A DNA stretch of 64,000 nucleotides from Paragonimus skrjabini miyazakii (Eukaryota > Platyhelminthes > Trematoda > Plagiorchiida > Troglotrematidae): positions 179,065 to 243,064 of the forward strand of contig JTDE01000155.1 in NCBI GenBank assembly GCA_014338405.1, written 5' to 3'. A model generated the notes under the pieces. It did no database searches. It was not told where the DNA came from and was given only the letters and a program-made list of their open reading frames with translations. Shown piece after piece: positions 1-12,787 of this stretch. Position 1 is the first letter of the stretch. Each line of letters begins with the position of its first letter. The position numbers and the translations under genes are program-made.

Positions 1-19
1 CTAGTATAGATCTTGTCAT

Positions 20-320
20 TGCAGTCTCTCTCACTGTTTATTTTCCGAGAGATCAGGGTTTCCTTTTCGTGCTAGCCATTCAATTGGCTAACCAGCATTG
101 GCCAGCTGGACACAAAGGCCTCATTTACACACCTACTGGTCTTGTTCCTTCGGGTTTACACGGGATACGTGGTGTGTGAGTAGAACTGCAAGTGGTGCAG
201 CGCAAGCCACTTGCGGTGATGGTTTAAAGCGCAGGCGTTCTTTGTCCCCGGTCATTGTGACTGACTAATCAGAGTAGGATGGCGCCAACCGTATGTGTGT
301 AGCTGGCTCTCTAGCTTGCT
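20..320. repeat. dispersed repeat, copy 1
   Basis: This stretch is similar over about 270-300 bases to 22965-23235, in the same orientation. Shared landmarks in order are a CTCTC-rich start before GTTTATTT, GCTGGACACAAAGG, CACACAC, CTTCGxGTTTACACGxGATACGTGG, AGTGGTGCAGC, and GGCGTxCTTTG before ATTGTGACxGA. No domain is recognisable. The second copy overlaps a minus-strand open frame of about 110 codons, so the coding strand of the parent element may be minus. Most likely a fragment of an unclassified retroelement. Confidence 0.6.
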
Positions 321-380
321 ACCTATCTTAATCTGGCCGTGATGAGTTTTGTTTTTCCACACTTTTTCACCTCATTTCAG

Positions 381-552
381 TTTGCCGGACAGCAGCCACG
401 TCCAGCGTTTTAAGTACGAATTTATCCTGCTGGAACCAGATCTTACTGCTAGGATTCACCGACATACGCTCATCGATTCCGTTCACAGCTTCGTAGAGAC
501 CATTTCTCCATTCTCGACTGAACGCAAGCGTTTCAAGCAGCTGACATATTAG
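381..552 (+). CDS. 3'-terminal exon of an unrecognised gene
   Basis: A good splice acceptor (pyrimidine-rich run ending CATTTCAG at 373-380) opens a frame of 56 codons ending in TAG at 550-552. The exon starts in phase 2, so the preceding exon supplies two bases of the first codon. The peptide is rich in charged and hydrophobic residues (FKYEFILLEPDLTARIH, then a C-terminal KRFKQLTY), with no low complexity. An ATTAAA poly(A)-signal variant follows about 90 bases after the stop, as expected for a last exon. I do not recognise the protein. The rest of the gene would lie to the left of the window; the repeat at 20-320 would then sit in its last intron. Confidence 0.45.
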
Positions 553-643
553 CTAGTCAGATTCCTCAAGTTAGATATGAAATGAAGTTGTAGTCGAAAA
601 AGTGAATGAACTATATTAGATGCCGATACACAGAAATGAGTGA

Positions 644-649
644 ATTAAA
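644..649 (+). promoter_or_regulatory. poly(A) signal ATTAAA
   Basis: The common variant hexamer ATTAAA lies about 90 bases downstream of the stop codon at 552 and fits 3'-end formation of the gene ending there. Confidence 0.3.
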
Positions 650-652
650 GCA

Positions 653-3600
653 CTAGATTCATGGAGGATGGACAGTGTTCATGAGATGTTCAGTGATGTT
701 GCGAAATTATTCAAATTGTTTCATGTACAGTCAATCTTGAAAAGAAGTGGAGTTGAAATTTGTAATCGAACAATTGAATGTTTTAGCTAGCTGCCAATCA
801 CCGATGTTGTCGGAAAAGCTGGCACATCTGTGTAGTTTATTGACGTGTTGTGCCACTCTATTTTTACCAAGTCAGATAAAGTGTACAGTGTGGTCTGATG
901 CAAGGGCTTTCGCGAGATTTGCAAAATGAAACATGAAACAGTGAAGACCCCGCACTTCTTCGCCCAGCTGACGCGGTTAGATGACGTGTCTTTTAGTCAA
1001 GCCCTTCGTTTAGACTTCGGATTTTGTTGCCATGTGTAATGTTCCGGAACGTGGCCATGACCATGCAAATCGATGACTTTAGCATGTCAGTAGTGGAAAC
1101 TCGTCAACGACACATTATTAACACGGTGGATTAGAAGTGTAGCTACATTTTTTCCGCGGTCTATCTGTTCCGTTGCCGCCACATCCTGACAGTCTATCGT
1201 CACTTGAATGGCGATTTCCGTTAGTAAGTTTACCCTACGCTATATACATTAAACTTTCACAAGAGTTCAATGTAGTTGTGACGACCAAATGCAGCAGCAC
1301 CATTGTTATAGATACAATTCAAACGAAACTGTTATGGTCCGCTTGCCACCCCATCTTGTCAGGAAACACGAATGCAATTCATACAAATTGCTGGACACTG
1401 AACACTTAAAGTACGCGAGCGCTACCACTTTTTCATGTATGACGACAATATATATGTGTAATGAATTTATTTATAATACCTATTTACAATCCTTAACACC
1501 TGTCCAATATTACCGTTTACTATGGTTGTTGTGCCCATAGGGGTTCCCGCAACAACGTGCCGCACAATTGTAGGTTACCGAGAGTTCGCGTACCAAACAT
1601 ATTTTGTTAAGTTTACCCAGCGGCCGATCGTGATCGAAGTGCACAGACAGAAGATAAGGGACATACTGATGTTACAACTAGGTGATACAGATTAATATGA
1701 GCTCAGTGAAAATTTGGACAACAGTACAGTACAGATCGAAATTATGTACCCGGTTTGGGTTGACACAAACCATTCGGATAAAATGGGTTTTGGTTAGGTG
1801 ATTACGACCTAGGATAACATGTTGATACATGTGTGTGTGTTGATCGAGCTGGAGGATGGAGGGAGGTAGTATGCCTAACTCACTTCTTTCAAGTATCGTG
1901 TTTGTTCGTAAATTGACTTGATTTCAGACGGTAGACATTGCAAGTGTAGATGCTTCTGATGGTGGCTTAGAACTTGTGATTAAAACGTCGCGTACCAACA
2001 TATCTACTGTATAATATTCCACTACACACGACCCATAACCCTACCTTAGTGAGACATTAATCTGCAGCATGTTTTTGTCAGATTCCGTACTTAAATCTAG
2101 GTTACTAGTATTCGCTAGGTATACGAATCGGCAAATTACCACTAGAGATGCGCCGTTCTACGGATGGATCGACAATATCGTCACGCAAAGATAAAATGAA
2201 TAGACAGTATTTGTAGACAAACCATAAACGCACAAGAGATGCCCGAAGTGTTCTCCATCGCCTTGTTTGCACGAAAGCATTCGCCTCAGTCATGATGACA
2301 GCACACGTTGCAATGTAGTCTAGCAGACTCTGGTTACCCGACTCCATTGTGAGGCATGTCCGTTGGGTAAGCCATCTGGTCTATACTCCGGAATTTGCTT
2401 CTATGTTGCTACTTCGGAGATGTACCGCAAGTTGATGTGATTTGTGATAAACATCATTCGACCGTTGTTGGGAAAATGCGCTGACCGTTGGGATGAGGTC
2501 ATTTTATGTAACTGAGTGATCAAGAGGAATCCCACTGCTTTGTCTTACATCACGGATTCAACTGCAACATTTACTGAGATGATTCTGTATTAATGCACAT
2601 TCAGTCCACGGTATGCCGTCTTTCGTAAATTAACGCAGATAGTTTTGTCATGTTTCACATCGGTAATCATAGGTATGAATGCGCTCACTAATAACAAGAC
2701 AAGGGCAATTAGGACTGGCTTATGCGATGTAGTTAAGAAAACACTTTTATTTGTTCCAGTAGCATAGCGGTAAACCGACCAACCGATTTAATCTAATATC
2801 TTTGCCAAGTTAAACACTATCTTTGATAGTGCAAATTTAGCGGTTAGGTATAAAAGATGGTATTATTCAAAATATGGCGTGACCCACTACAAATTGTAAA
2901 CCAGCCAGATGGTTTAGTAACGGACAGCTTGTCAGTGATAAACAATCGCCCAGAGAATTGACGTGAATTACACAACAAAGTCCACATAGAGTAATAACGA
3001 AAGAACGGAAACCTGCGTTCTTTAAGACAGTTGCAACCTAATTTACTCGCTGATGATGTATGTATGTTGTCATTTTCGTATACACTCTTCATTGCTTTGT
3101 AAAATCAAACTTTTTCGACCGCCATTTTGTCGTCCTCGAGCACATTAGGTTTGTTCCGTTCGTCGGTCCGTCTCAGCCGGACTCAAGGGGAAACCATCTT
3201 TGCTTGCAATTTGATTGCCTGATTTGAGTTGCACGTTGGCAGCTTTATGTGTATAGTTCTGCGATGTACATTTTTTGTTGTTGGAGTACAGAAGTCGGGC
3301 GAAATATGCAGTCAATTGAGCTGCCATCAGGCTCAATTTACGAATGGGTTCCATTTACATATTTTGCCGGTTTCTATGGGATCGTCCCTCTTGGTACGCG
3401 TTCAAATGCTTGACCCAGAACCGAGAAAGAGAATAGGTGCGGCAACAGCGTTTATTGGGAGGAAGAGACGAATCAGAATTACGCTACAGAGGCTCTAAAT
3501 TTATAGGGCGAAATGAGTACCACACATGGCCGACAAGATGCATAGCAAATCAATCGAGACGATCATATCTAGTAGTCACAGCGTTAGAACAAATCACCTT

Positions 3601-6600
3601 ATAGGGAGCATCAGAAAGTGAACGCGAGAAGACAGTTCAGATAACGTACAGGCGTTCGATCGCGCAGCTGCAGTCTGATTAACTGGGTGAGACTGATTAG
3701 CTGAGTTAAAACATATTAATTCACTCGAGGCCGGATCGATCAATCAATATGACGTGATTTGCTTTTGCTGCTTCGTTAGAAGATGCGTCTCCTAACTGAG
3801 AGATTTTTAAGATGTGTGAACAACGGTCTTGTATGTTAACACATCCATGCACCAATTTCGTTCGTGAATGATACATTTGTGAATGTGTGACAAGTATCCC
3901 TCAGTTTCGATTACCTTATGGATTTCGAAAGCAAAATCCACTGAGGTTGAGTTACTTCGCAGTTATAACACGTAACCACAGTGTCATTTCTATCACGGTA
4001 ATTATTAATTCACTTGTACACAATAGTGTGCAGATCATTTGTAAGTCATCTTCTGTGTTACATTACAGTTTTCCTTTTGTGAAACAACAAGATATATGGC
4101 GTGATCAAAATTATGTAGTAGTCAACATGGAAAATCGTGAACCACAAACTCTTACTTCACAAAGTCTACTTGAATAATCATCAAATAGAGAGTATTCAAA
4201 AATCATACTGTCAAATCAATGTGTGTCAAGTAACAGACGTGTATTTAATGATACTATTAATCTTAGTAATCGCCGTTGCTTTACACATATATGCATATTC
4301 ATTCCAACACATTTATTTGTTTGATAATTGATATATATATATATATATATATATATGTATCTAACGGCGGCAAGTACCATTATTAATGGCATCACTGAAT
4401 ATGTCTGTTACGGGACAAATATTCACTTGACAGCATGCTTTTTAAATGCTCTATACATATATATTATATATTGTATGCATGTATGTATACTCTTGAACCA
4501 TTTCCTTCCAAACTTCACTTGCACCATTCATACACTAATTATCAGTGGCCAAACTAGTTTTTAATCCACTTTACTTTTCAACTTACTACCTGAAATAATA
4601 TTAATGTATTCTGTCTATTCAGTAGTTTATACTTAATAAACTAAATTGCCATTAATTTAAAACCTAAGACTGCAGCCCCCTTACTGAGCATACAACCATC
4701 TTCGCAAGTTTCAACAAATCAGTATGAAAACTGAGTATACCTCATTGACCTACTGAGTTGTTTTTCCACTGAGTAGGTCAAGAAAAAAGGAGTGAGGGAC
4801 AGCGGCAATTAAATTTGGTTCAATTTCATAGGACCGCTTTAGTAAAGGGTATAAGCAGACAGAAAAGTGGCTTCAGACCACAGCCATACACGCGAAAGTG
4901 ATATCGAGACATCTTAAACTGGAACACGTACTGAGGTGTCCAGCAAAGTTATGATTGACTGACGTTTACTATGCTCTGTTGATCTTTGTCAGCATCCACA
5001 AACCGCCAGAGACTGAGTTACTGGTGTTTATAGACTTATTTTATGGTAGGAGCTTACCGTCCAAACGCACCCTAATCATTACGAGTCCCAGTCTGGCGTC
5101 GATTTCATTAGGCTGACTACTTAAACAGCGACTTCAAACTAACGGTTCTGCTGCCTACTTCAACAGTTCTGGAGGAGGTTAACCCATGTGTACTGCTTCG
5201 ATAAGGTTTCAAACATGACAGTAGCCTGTTTCCTTCCATGCAATACTCATGACCTACGACATTTCTCAGTTCAATGTCATGAGAATTTTTTATGCTAGAC
5301 ACGATATTTCATTGTGCTCATTAGCTCGACCTCGGGGTAAAAACCCGTTCATTTGATGCAGGAGTCTTAATTTCGAAATAATCTTTGATGCTGTGTCATT
5401 TATTATTGTTGCCCTGTCACCATCTTACTAATCCCGTTGATGAGCGAGATGTTGCATATCGTGTTGACAAGTTGTTGGCCGTGTTGCGTGAAACTCGAGA
5501 TGAGACACTAAAGGTTGGCAAACACATTCGTCGGCTCACTGATTCCTGAGAAGGGACTTGCATTTAAAATTGGACTGGAACTGATTGTGAGCAGGCGCAT
5601 AGAGAGCACATTTTTTTAACGTGCATCGGGCAACTTTTATACCCCTTTAGTAATGTACTCTGCACACTTAAACGAGTGGTCGCTTTAAAGCTTAATTTAC
5701 AGTGTCAAGGTGTATGCATAGGCGTAGGTGGTTGGACCGTGAAAATAATCGATTTTTCTTATTATCTCTTTTAATACAGGGAACAGAAACAGTCGAAGCA
5801 CATATAATGCATTTTCCGATTCGATCTCCTATGTATAGATGTTCTTGTTGTACCATAAAATCATGATTAAAGTCGGTAGAAAGTAATCCATGTATTCAGT
5901 AGGAACCATGTTCCAAAAATTTAACCCCATACTGAGGGGAACCAGGTTCGTCCAGCTTGGTTAGTTTAGCAATGCCAGCTTTGGTGCGGTAGTTAACTGG
6001 ACGTCTGTCCAAGTGTATGTGACTGACCTTGAGGAACGTAGTTTGAGGAAATAGCATACATGAGTATGCCGACTACTCTGTAGACGATAGGTTACCTGAA
6101 ATGCTGGAGGTCCCATGCTGTATAGTGGGCTGTAGCAACGCTATTGCTGGGAGAAGAAACTACTGCCCGAAGTTGCACTTCTTGTTTGAAAGTACACCGC
6201 ACTTTGACACAGACGGCAGCTGGCGAAAACTGCAACGACAATGGTCAGGTTCTGTCTGTCTCTGTATATCAGGTTCTCAATTTCGAATCTTGCTGTCATC
6301 GTTCCAGATCTCACAAGCTACTGATCATGCCGATTTAATACGAAGCAAATGGAATAGTTGGTTTTCACTACTGTCGATTTTTAAGTAATGTATACGTTTC
6401 CTTTAAAATGGTGGTCTCAACTTTTGTCTACAATTAATTAATTAATTAAGGAAATAAATCTTTGAAAGTTTGTATGGTTCTATCAGTTCTTCTCTGTATC
6501 TTAAAGCGATGAAAATCTACACGCCTTAAAAAGCCAACTTAGTTTGAACCTGTTACCTTCAGAGTTTCATTAAAAAATCGGCCCAATAGAGTTGAAACAA

Positions 6601-8920
6601 CTATCATTAAAATTCAGTTGATGGTTATTGCCGGATGGTGTGAGAATAGGTGGCAGTTCACATTCAATAAAAATCAGACTAATTTCATTCATTTGGAAGA
6701 AAAAAGAACTAAAGTCCAATACAACAAGTTGGTAGGTAGCCCATACGAACAGTTACCCACATTTAAACGTCACCTGAATCATGAGTCGGCATGTTAGGAG
6801 ATGCATGTGATTTTTCGTGCTGTTGAGGAGTGATTGCCGTTTTGTCTGAAGTGAACCAGGTGGGCCATGTATGCTAACATTAGCACATTCTGACGTCCCT
6901 CGCTTTCTGGGCGTACAAACGTACATGTTCAGTTTCCCTAAGAGATAGCATGGTGAGTGGACGACCTACTACCCAAATTAACTGGGTTTTTGTTTAGCAC
7001 TAGACTGCCGCTCATTGTAAGGATGACGTGAAGCACAAAATAAACAAACTGCATAAAGTCTGCAGTTGAGATATTGTTTCCAAAAGCTGACCAAAGCTAG
7101 CGAATCAGTGTTGATCCTTCCATGACTTCCACAATCTTTGACGACAAACGATAAGTATGTAAATCACACACTTTTTTTTACCACAGAAGTCTATTTTATA
7201 TCGGAGCTGTTATGCAATGTACCGACATAAAATTTATTTTGAAGTTGCAAGTAACTTCATTAGTGCATTTCTCTGGGTGATGTACTAGATAAGACTAGAC
7301 GGGTATCATCAACTAGATACAGTTAGTAGGCAATGAGTTTCCTTGAACTTTTCAGGTTCGATCACGCGCTGAACTACGTACTAGGCGATTTTTCCGTTCA
7401 GCAGTGTAACCAAAACACTGATTCGCTTTTCATACGGTCTTGATGAGTAAATAGCTCTCTTAACGTTTTATCAAACAATTTTTTGTTAGAACTTTATTCT
7501 ATTTCTGTCGAATGAATGAAGTGCATATGTCCTCTTAGTGATTGTTCACGCCCCCGCCACACAGTATTGAATAAAAATATCTTATCAGCTGTACCTCTTG
7601 TACCACCTAACAGCTACACAAGTGAATCCTAATGTTGGTTGTTTCAGCTTCGTACACTGAAATTTGTATGTAGATGAAAAGTTCCAAGTTTGTCATTTTA
7701 GGGGTACATATTTTTCCGTGCCTCTGATGTTACTTATACCTACCATTCATTAGTGCAGACCGCGTTGGTCCTTCTCTTTGGTCGAGTACCGCTTTGTACG
7801 GTTGACATGTGATTATTTTAAAATTACGTTTGATTGCGTCGTGAAATTTTTTCGGCTGATACAGCTAGAAATCGTAGAAAGGTCATATATGGTTGTCACA
7901 CACTGTGAGATGAAAAATACACAGGGGCGCCAAGCGTCACTTACTCGTAGCGGCCGGGTATGCAACAATATTGTCCTCTCTGCTAATCGTGCTATGGACG
8001 GATGCATACCGCTTTTGAAGGTGTGCAGCTAACCGGACACGAGCACACTTAGGGGCCCATATTCACATAGTGCATAGATGTGTCGGGACACTAATACATA
8101 TCAAATGTGACTCAATTCACGAATAATATGGATGAGCGGAAATTGCTCTTTTAAGAATAAATTCATACGGTGTTGGCCCGGCCTTCAAGTTACAAAGGAG
8201 GTGGTGTTGTGTACACGTCAAGGGTGCCTGTGTGTCCACGCTCGTGTTAGGACTCAAGTTGCCTTCTGATTGGTCGCGATTTCAGCGACCAAAGACGCAT
8301 TCGTCCATGCATTTAAGAATGACACTTTCGATTGGAAATATCAGAATATAGTATGTACTTCCAATGACTCGCGTGTTCTCTCTATCGCTGTTACAGCCTG
8401 TAAGGCTTACTGTCGATAGAACCTGTATACGAATACAACAGATGCCATTGCCTTTTTGTCTAGTCCCTTTTAGTCTATGCTGATGTGAGGACTAATAAAT
8501 CAAAAAACAAGAATGACCAATCTGTAGAAGCCAGCGCATGAGCGTAAAAGTGCGGCGGACAGCGGACAATAGCTATCGGTTTGTCTTGTCCAGTCCACCC
8601 GGGGTTAAGTGCCAACTAATCCTTCTTCTTCTTCGTTCGAATACCCTGATTTTATTTAACAATCCACCAACTTAGTTCGTATTCTCGGTAGAAAGATGTA
8701 AGAATACTGCAGTGTTACAATTGTTTAGAACTAGGTTTTGTGGTAAGCGTTCAGACTGAGTAGATCGGAAAACTTTCGCTGTTCTTAGGGCATTGGTTGT
8801 CCCCATTCTAGCAGGAAGTACACGCAAAGTTCCTGCATTTCGTGCAGAATAACTTTGGGACCAGTTTGAGCAGCTGATATTCACAGTGTTGAGAAAATTT
8901 CACGGCATTATCTCCTACCC
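653..8920. other. 8.3 kb without a recognised gene
   Basis: Only short overlapping open frames occur, none with a recognisable domain or a convincing acceptor/donor pair. Composition is AT-rich with one AT microsatellite at 4331-4356. Nothing else is supported. Confidence 0.6.
4331..4356. repeat. (AT)n microsatellite
   Basis: About 13 uninterrupted AT dinucleotides, read directly from the sequence. Confidence 0.95.
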
Positions 8921-8929
8921 CGTTATGTG

Positions 8930-9260
8930 AGAAGCAATATCCCCCGCTCTCTGATATAACTAGGGAATACTCTACTCTTATGGTGAAACAGCTGTCTCTC
9001 AGAAACAAAAATAGACTGACTCAAATGGCAGCACCTAAGTTGGAGAATAAAGATAATGAAAATATAAGGCGAGAAGTAGCTGAATATATGAATACACATC
9101 AGTGCATCATATATAGGAGTAGGAAGGAAAATGAAGGAATAAACTGGGAACAAAAACCAGACAAAACACTCATCATACAAGGCACCAACAAGACCGAAGT
9201 AAAGCACTGTTAGAGGATCACCACGACCAAGGTCTCGGAAAAGGAGGGCGGGTGACTTAA
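8930..9260 (+). repeat. dispersed repeat, related in inverse to 22.75-22.91 kb
   Basis: The reverse complement of about 9125-9213 resembles plus-strand 22795-22870; both read TTGTTGGTGxxxTGxATGATGAGTG followed by a T-rich run. In the opposite sense the similarity is also seen at peptide level: DKTLIIQGTN here, EKTLIMQYTN from the minus strand near 22.85 kb. This suggests that the conserved strand is plus here and minus there. The parent element is unclassified, and may be the one represented at 20-320. Confidence 0.45.
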
Positions 9261-9279
9261 CGAATGACGGAGGTCATTG

Positions 9280-11040
9280 ATTAATACCACCGAAAAATGA
9301 ATATATTAGACAATTTACTTGTGCCTAATGTACTCGTTGTCCGTCGGCTGACGGTGTACCATAAGTAAACCGACGGGTTAATTTGAGATAGCCATCGCTG
9401 TCGCATCCGCATACACCGCAACGCCATATAGCCACGCGGCTGTCCCGCTGAATTCTCGTAACTGCTTCCTTCCAACTTTCATGATGCCCTCCGGTTGAGT
9501 GCACGAAAAGCCGGAGTCTCTTTCGGTTGGTGTCCCGGTAGATTTGACAGGTTAACAGTAAGCGAATAGCAGAACTCCTTGTGTTTTCGTCGGTTAGTGG
9601 AGACATGCATCAACCCATCCGGTTCATCCCACCTGCTGTCCATGTTTCCGCTAAGTTGTTTGAATATGTGACCGCAAACACTCCGATAAGTTGCACTTTT
9701 GGTTGCATCGTCTGGGTCCATTGTGGAAAGAGTAAATTCCCCCTCCGCCTATCGTACCAGGGTGGAGATAACTGCGTTGTTATCCCTGAATCAGTCTGAG
9801 CGTTTCTGATGCTGGACACATATCGACGGTTGCTGCCATGAGTTCTTCTTCAAGATATTGCCAACTGCCTTCAGAGGTGTGGTATGTAGGAGCACCTTTC
9901 AGAGTACCGACGACTGCACGCTGGAATACCGTCCTCGTCTTTGGGTTCTGCAACCGTTTAACATCCGCTTTCTGCCGTTGGTTACACCGTGGTTTACACT
10001 AAGTAAACACAATTAAACGATATGGTGCTGACGAGCCTACGATCTGTGCTACATTCACCGCTGCGCATCACTAACGTGATACGTATTTCACGAATGTCGT
10101 GCTACCGCACGATCACGTGATCAACTGTGATGACCGTTTCATGGATGACTCCGCTTCGCGATATCGCTTACACCCATCTGGAATCGGGTGTTTTTGAAAA
10201 CCAGTTCGTGAATAGCACACAGATGGAACGGATGGTCACTGTGCTTGTTGACTTTATCAAAGTCGTTTGGTCCGAGGACTCCTGGCCAAGCTGTTGAGTC
10301 GCGCCCAACTAGCGCATCGAATTCACCTAGTTCAAACAGTCCACCACTCACTGGTGTCAAGCAGATTATGGCGGACAGCTGATCATAGAACTGGTTCTTT
10401 GTACTATCAGTGTTACATACAGTTGGACCATAAACACTGGCAACTGTGGCACATTTACCTCGACCGAGATTCAGGCGCATAGGCAGCATTCGAGGGCTGA
10501 TACCATGCGGTTCGCCTATCATCAAAACATTGATGTGATAAACGGCCGCGAAACAGACACCATATTTCCGAGCACCGTCTACCGAATAACCTATCCAATA
10601 GAAGGTGTATCGGGCATCTGCTTCTCGTAGCCTATCTTGGTCTGCGAGCGTTGTCTCACTCAGGGGTGCTACGCCTTTTCCAGAGCAACCCAGTTCCATA
10701 ACGATCAGTGCGGTGTGGCGTTCCGACCTTCCGATGCTGCATTGATCCAGCAGCGTACGCACATTACTGTTTCTGACGGACAACGTCCATCGTCCAAGCA
10801 CATGTCTCACACTGATATGTAAGATATCTAATTGAGTCTCTCACGCGACAGGTCCATCTGTGGGGGGCGGGCGAAAGGACACACGGTTTCCTTGGAAGAC
10901 CCTACTTGAAAACTCTGGCACAGAAGCCTAATCTGAAATGGGAAAAGACAATGTGTTCTCGGGGGACCCCATCCGGGGTTCATAACTCAACCGTCTGACT
11001 CACCTGGCAGGTAGGGGCCAACCCAGTCCTGGGGAGCAGT
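9280..11040 (-). mobile_element. non-LTR retrotransposon, degenerate 5' part
   Basis: Read on the minus strand, this holds a 5' leader (about 11040-10860), an EEP-type endonuclease region (10810-10139), and then broken frames. One of these, near 9.84-10.0 kb, has the motif KRLQNPKTRTVFQRAVVG, matching the stretch that follows the endonuclease in many EEP/RT elements of this type. No reverse-transcriptase motif block is readable below about 9.8 kb, so the copy is truncated or too decayed. A forward 3' end of the same kind of element starts at 11669. Confidence 0.6.
10139..10810 (-). pseudogene. EEP endonuclease domain of a non-LTR element
   Basis: An open frame of 223 codons resembles the exonuclease-endonuclease-phosphatase domain at the N terminus of LINE ORF2. 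In order it shows NVRTLLD near residue 17, an ALSET-like APLSETTLADQ near residue 49, ARYTFYWIG, a GVCFA core, VASVYGPT, and ELGEFDALVGRD where the family has LGDFNARVG. In that last block the catalytic Asp is Glu and the Asn is Asp, so this copy was probably inactive even where the frame is open. The frame breaks soon after the NTRF motif. The product would nick DNA for target-primed reverse transcription. Confidence 0.7.
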
Positions 11041-11668
11041 GAATAAGACGTTCCAATTACTGGTGCGCGCAGCAGATGTATCTTAAACTACGTCAAGCTC
11101 CTGAGGATTTATGCGGGCTTCCCGACCGTGCAGGACAATACGCCGTCGATCACGGTCAACCGTTGAACAATCAAAAAGACCTTCGTTTTAGAGTAACTTT
11201 TCTTATTCCACCCTCCATACGCGAATACATCAATGTTGCAACTACACATATAGTTCTGCCTAGTACCCATAAACTCATGTCTCACGGTCTAAACATAGAT
11301 ACGCTATCAGCGGTGAGACTTAAAAACCTAAGAGATTACCTGGCCTTTGTCCAACTGCTCTAGTTTTGCCTGTTTGATATGGTTAAACCTGGAAGGACGA
11401 AAGTTCTTGTCAACACGACCCACCGAGTTAAAACAGCTTAGTCAGTGACGCTGTTCTTCGACTAGCCACCCAAACTGAAAGATTGCCAGATCAAAGGCTT
11501 TGCTTTCTTCGGGGAACCCATAAAATACTTCTTATTCTATAAGCAGTAGAACGTGTAGAGTTTGCATTATCACGTTGTTCGCCATTGAGAGTTAGCTGAT
11601 GCTTGTGTTGATTCATCATCAGATTAGGCCTACCTCAGTGGACTAAATATTGCGTACTGGAACAAGGG

Positions 11669-12310
11669 ATGTTTGGTACTGATTGTCAAACGAGTTCTTT
11701 CGTTCAGTCCTTACACTTGCACAGACTTAGATGGTTAGGTCATGTACTAAGGATGGCAGCTAATCGTTTGCTACACCGAGCACTGTTTGCCGACGTTGTG
11801 GCTGATTGGCGTAAGGTGCGACGTGGACAGATGATGACCTGGCATAGACAAATGAAATCGTTCACAAAGGGGTTGGGCACTGTAGATCAGGTTCGTCTTC
11901 CGGGCTGGAGCCCTCGCGACTCACAGAGTCGGTGGCTTGAGACGTTAGGTGAGATGGCAGCTAACCGAGCTCAGTGGTGTGAGTGTTGTCATTGTTTGGC
12001 CGAGTTGTCTGTGAAGTGAGTGCACTTAATGACGCGGGGCAGTGAAAGCCGTGAGTGAGCTGTCTTGCTGATGTCGCCTTACTTTCACTTACAGCTCGGT
12101 TATTTGTTTGCAAGGTGTATGTGCCTTGATGTTGTATGTTTGAATATAGACGTAACTATTTTTAGCGATTAGGTCCCCTACCCTGTCTCTTTTTTTTCTC
12201 TTCTTAAACAGGGTTTGTTTCATCTTCTTTGTGGTTGTGTAGCAGTTATGCATCAGTGTAAACCACTGTCATATTGCTGTTTATGAAGATGATGATGTTG
12301 ATGACGATAA
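11669..12310 (+). mobile_element. non-LTR retrotransposon, 3' end
   Basis: A 116-codon open frame (11669-12019) reads as the C-terminal tail of an EEP/RT-type LINE ORF2. Motifs are LHRLRWLGHVLRM, RRGQMMTWHRQ, RLPGWSPRDSQSRWLETL, and MAANRAQWCECCH before the stop. A 3' UTR of about 290 bases follows, ending in a run of GATGATG-type trinucleotides, the short-repeat tail typical of RTE-like elements. Roughly 11845-12300 is closely similar to 27243-27690, and the last 100 bases to 48165-48262. The copy is 5'-truncated but its frame is open, suggesting a fairly recent insertion. Confidence 0.75.
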
Positions 12311-12787
12311 TGAAGTCATGCACACACGTCTACACATAAGCCTCATATACTGCTTGAATTCTACTGTGGATCTTTTGTTTTAGCAACGGATCTTAGTGAC
12401 CGCTGCTGGAACCTAGGCTACACACAGCATCGTTTAGAACATACTTTAACGCAGAAGGGTGTGGCCACCACTTGGCCATACTGGTGTGTTGTGATACTTC
12501 CGCATATCAATGTTATTTCTAAGAACTACTTCTGTTATCGATAAGTATATATTTTGTGCGGATGTGCTCATCTTCGAAAAAACAATTGGCGCAAATATCA
12601 CATCATTTGGTGTTTGCTGTTTCAGTTTTCCACATAGATGAACAAAATTAATTTTGTAGGCTGAATTTACTGTTATCTTGATTAAACGATCCAAAGGTGG
12701 AAATATGTGATACCACTAATTATTGATTACTGAATGACAAGTATGGAAACTTTCCCCATCCAGTGACAAGTGTTCAAATGCAAAGCC
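12311..12787. other. spacer downstream of the ODAD2-like ORF
   Basis: No gene recognised. As the region 3' of the minus-strand ORF it would hold its 3' UTR, but I see no canonical AATAAA on the minus strand close to the stop. Confidence 0.5.
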
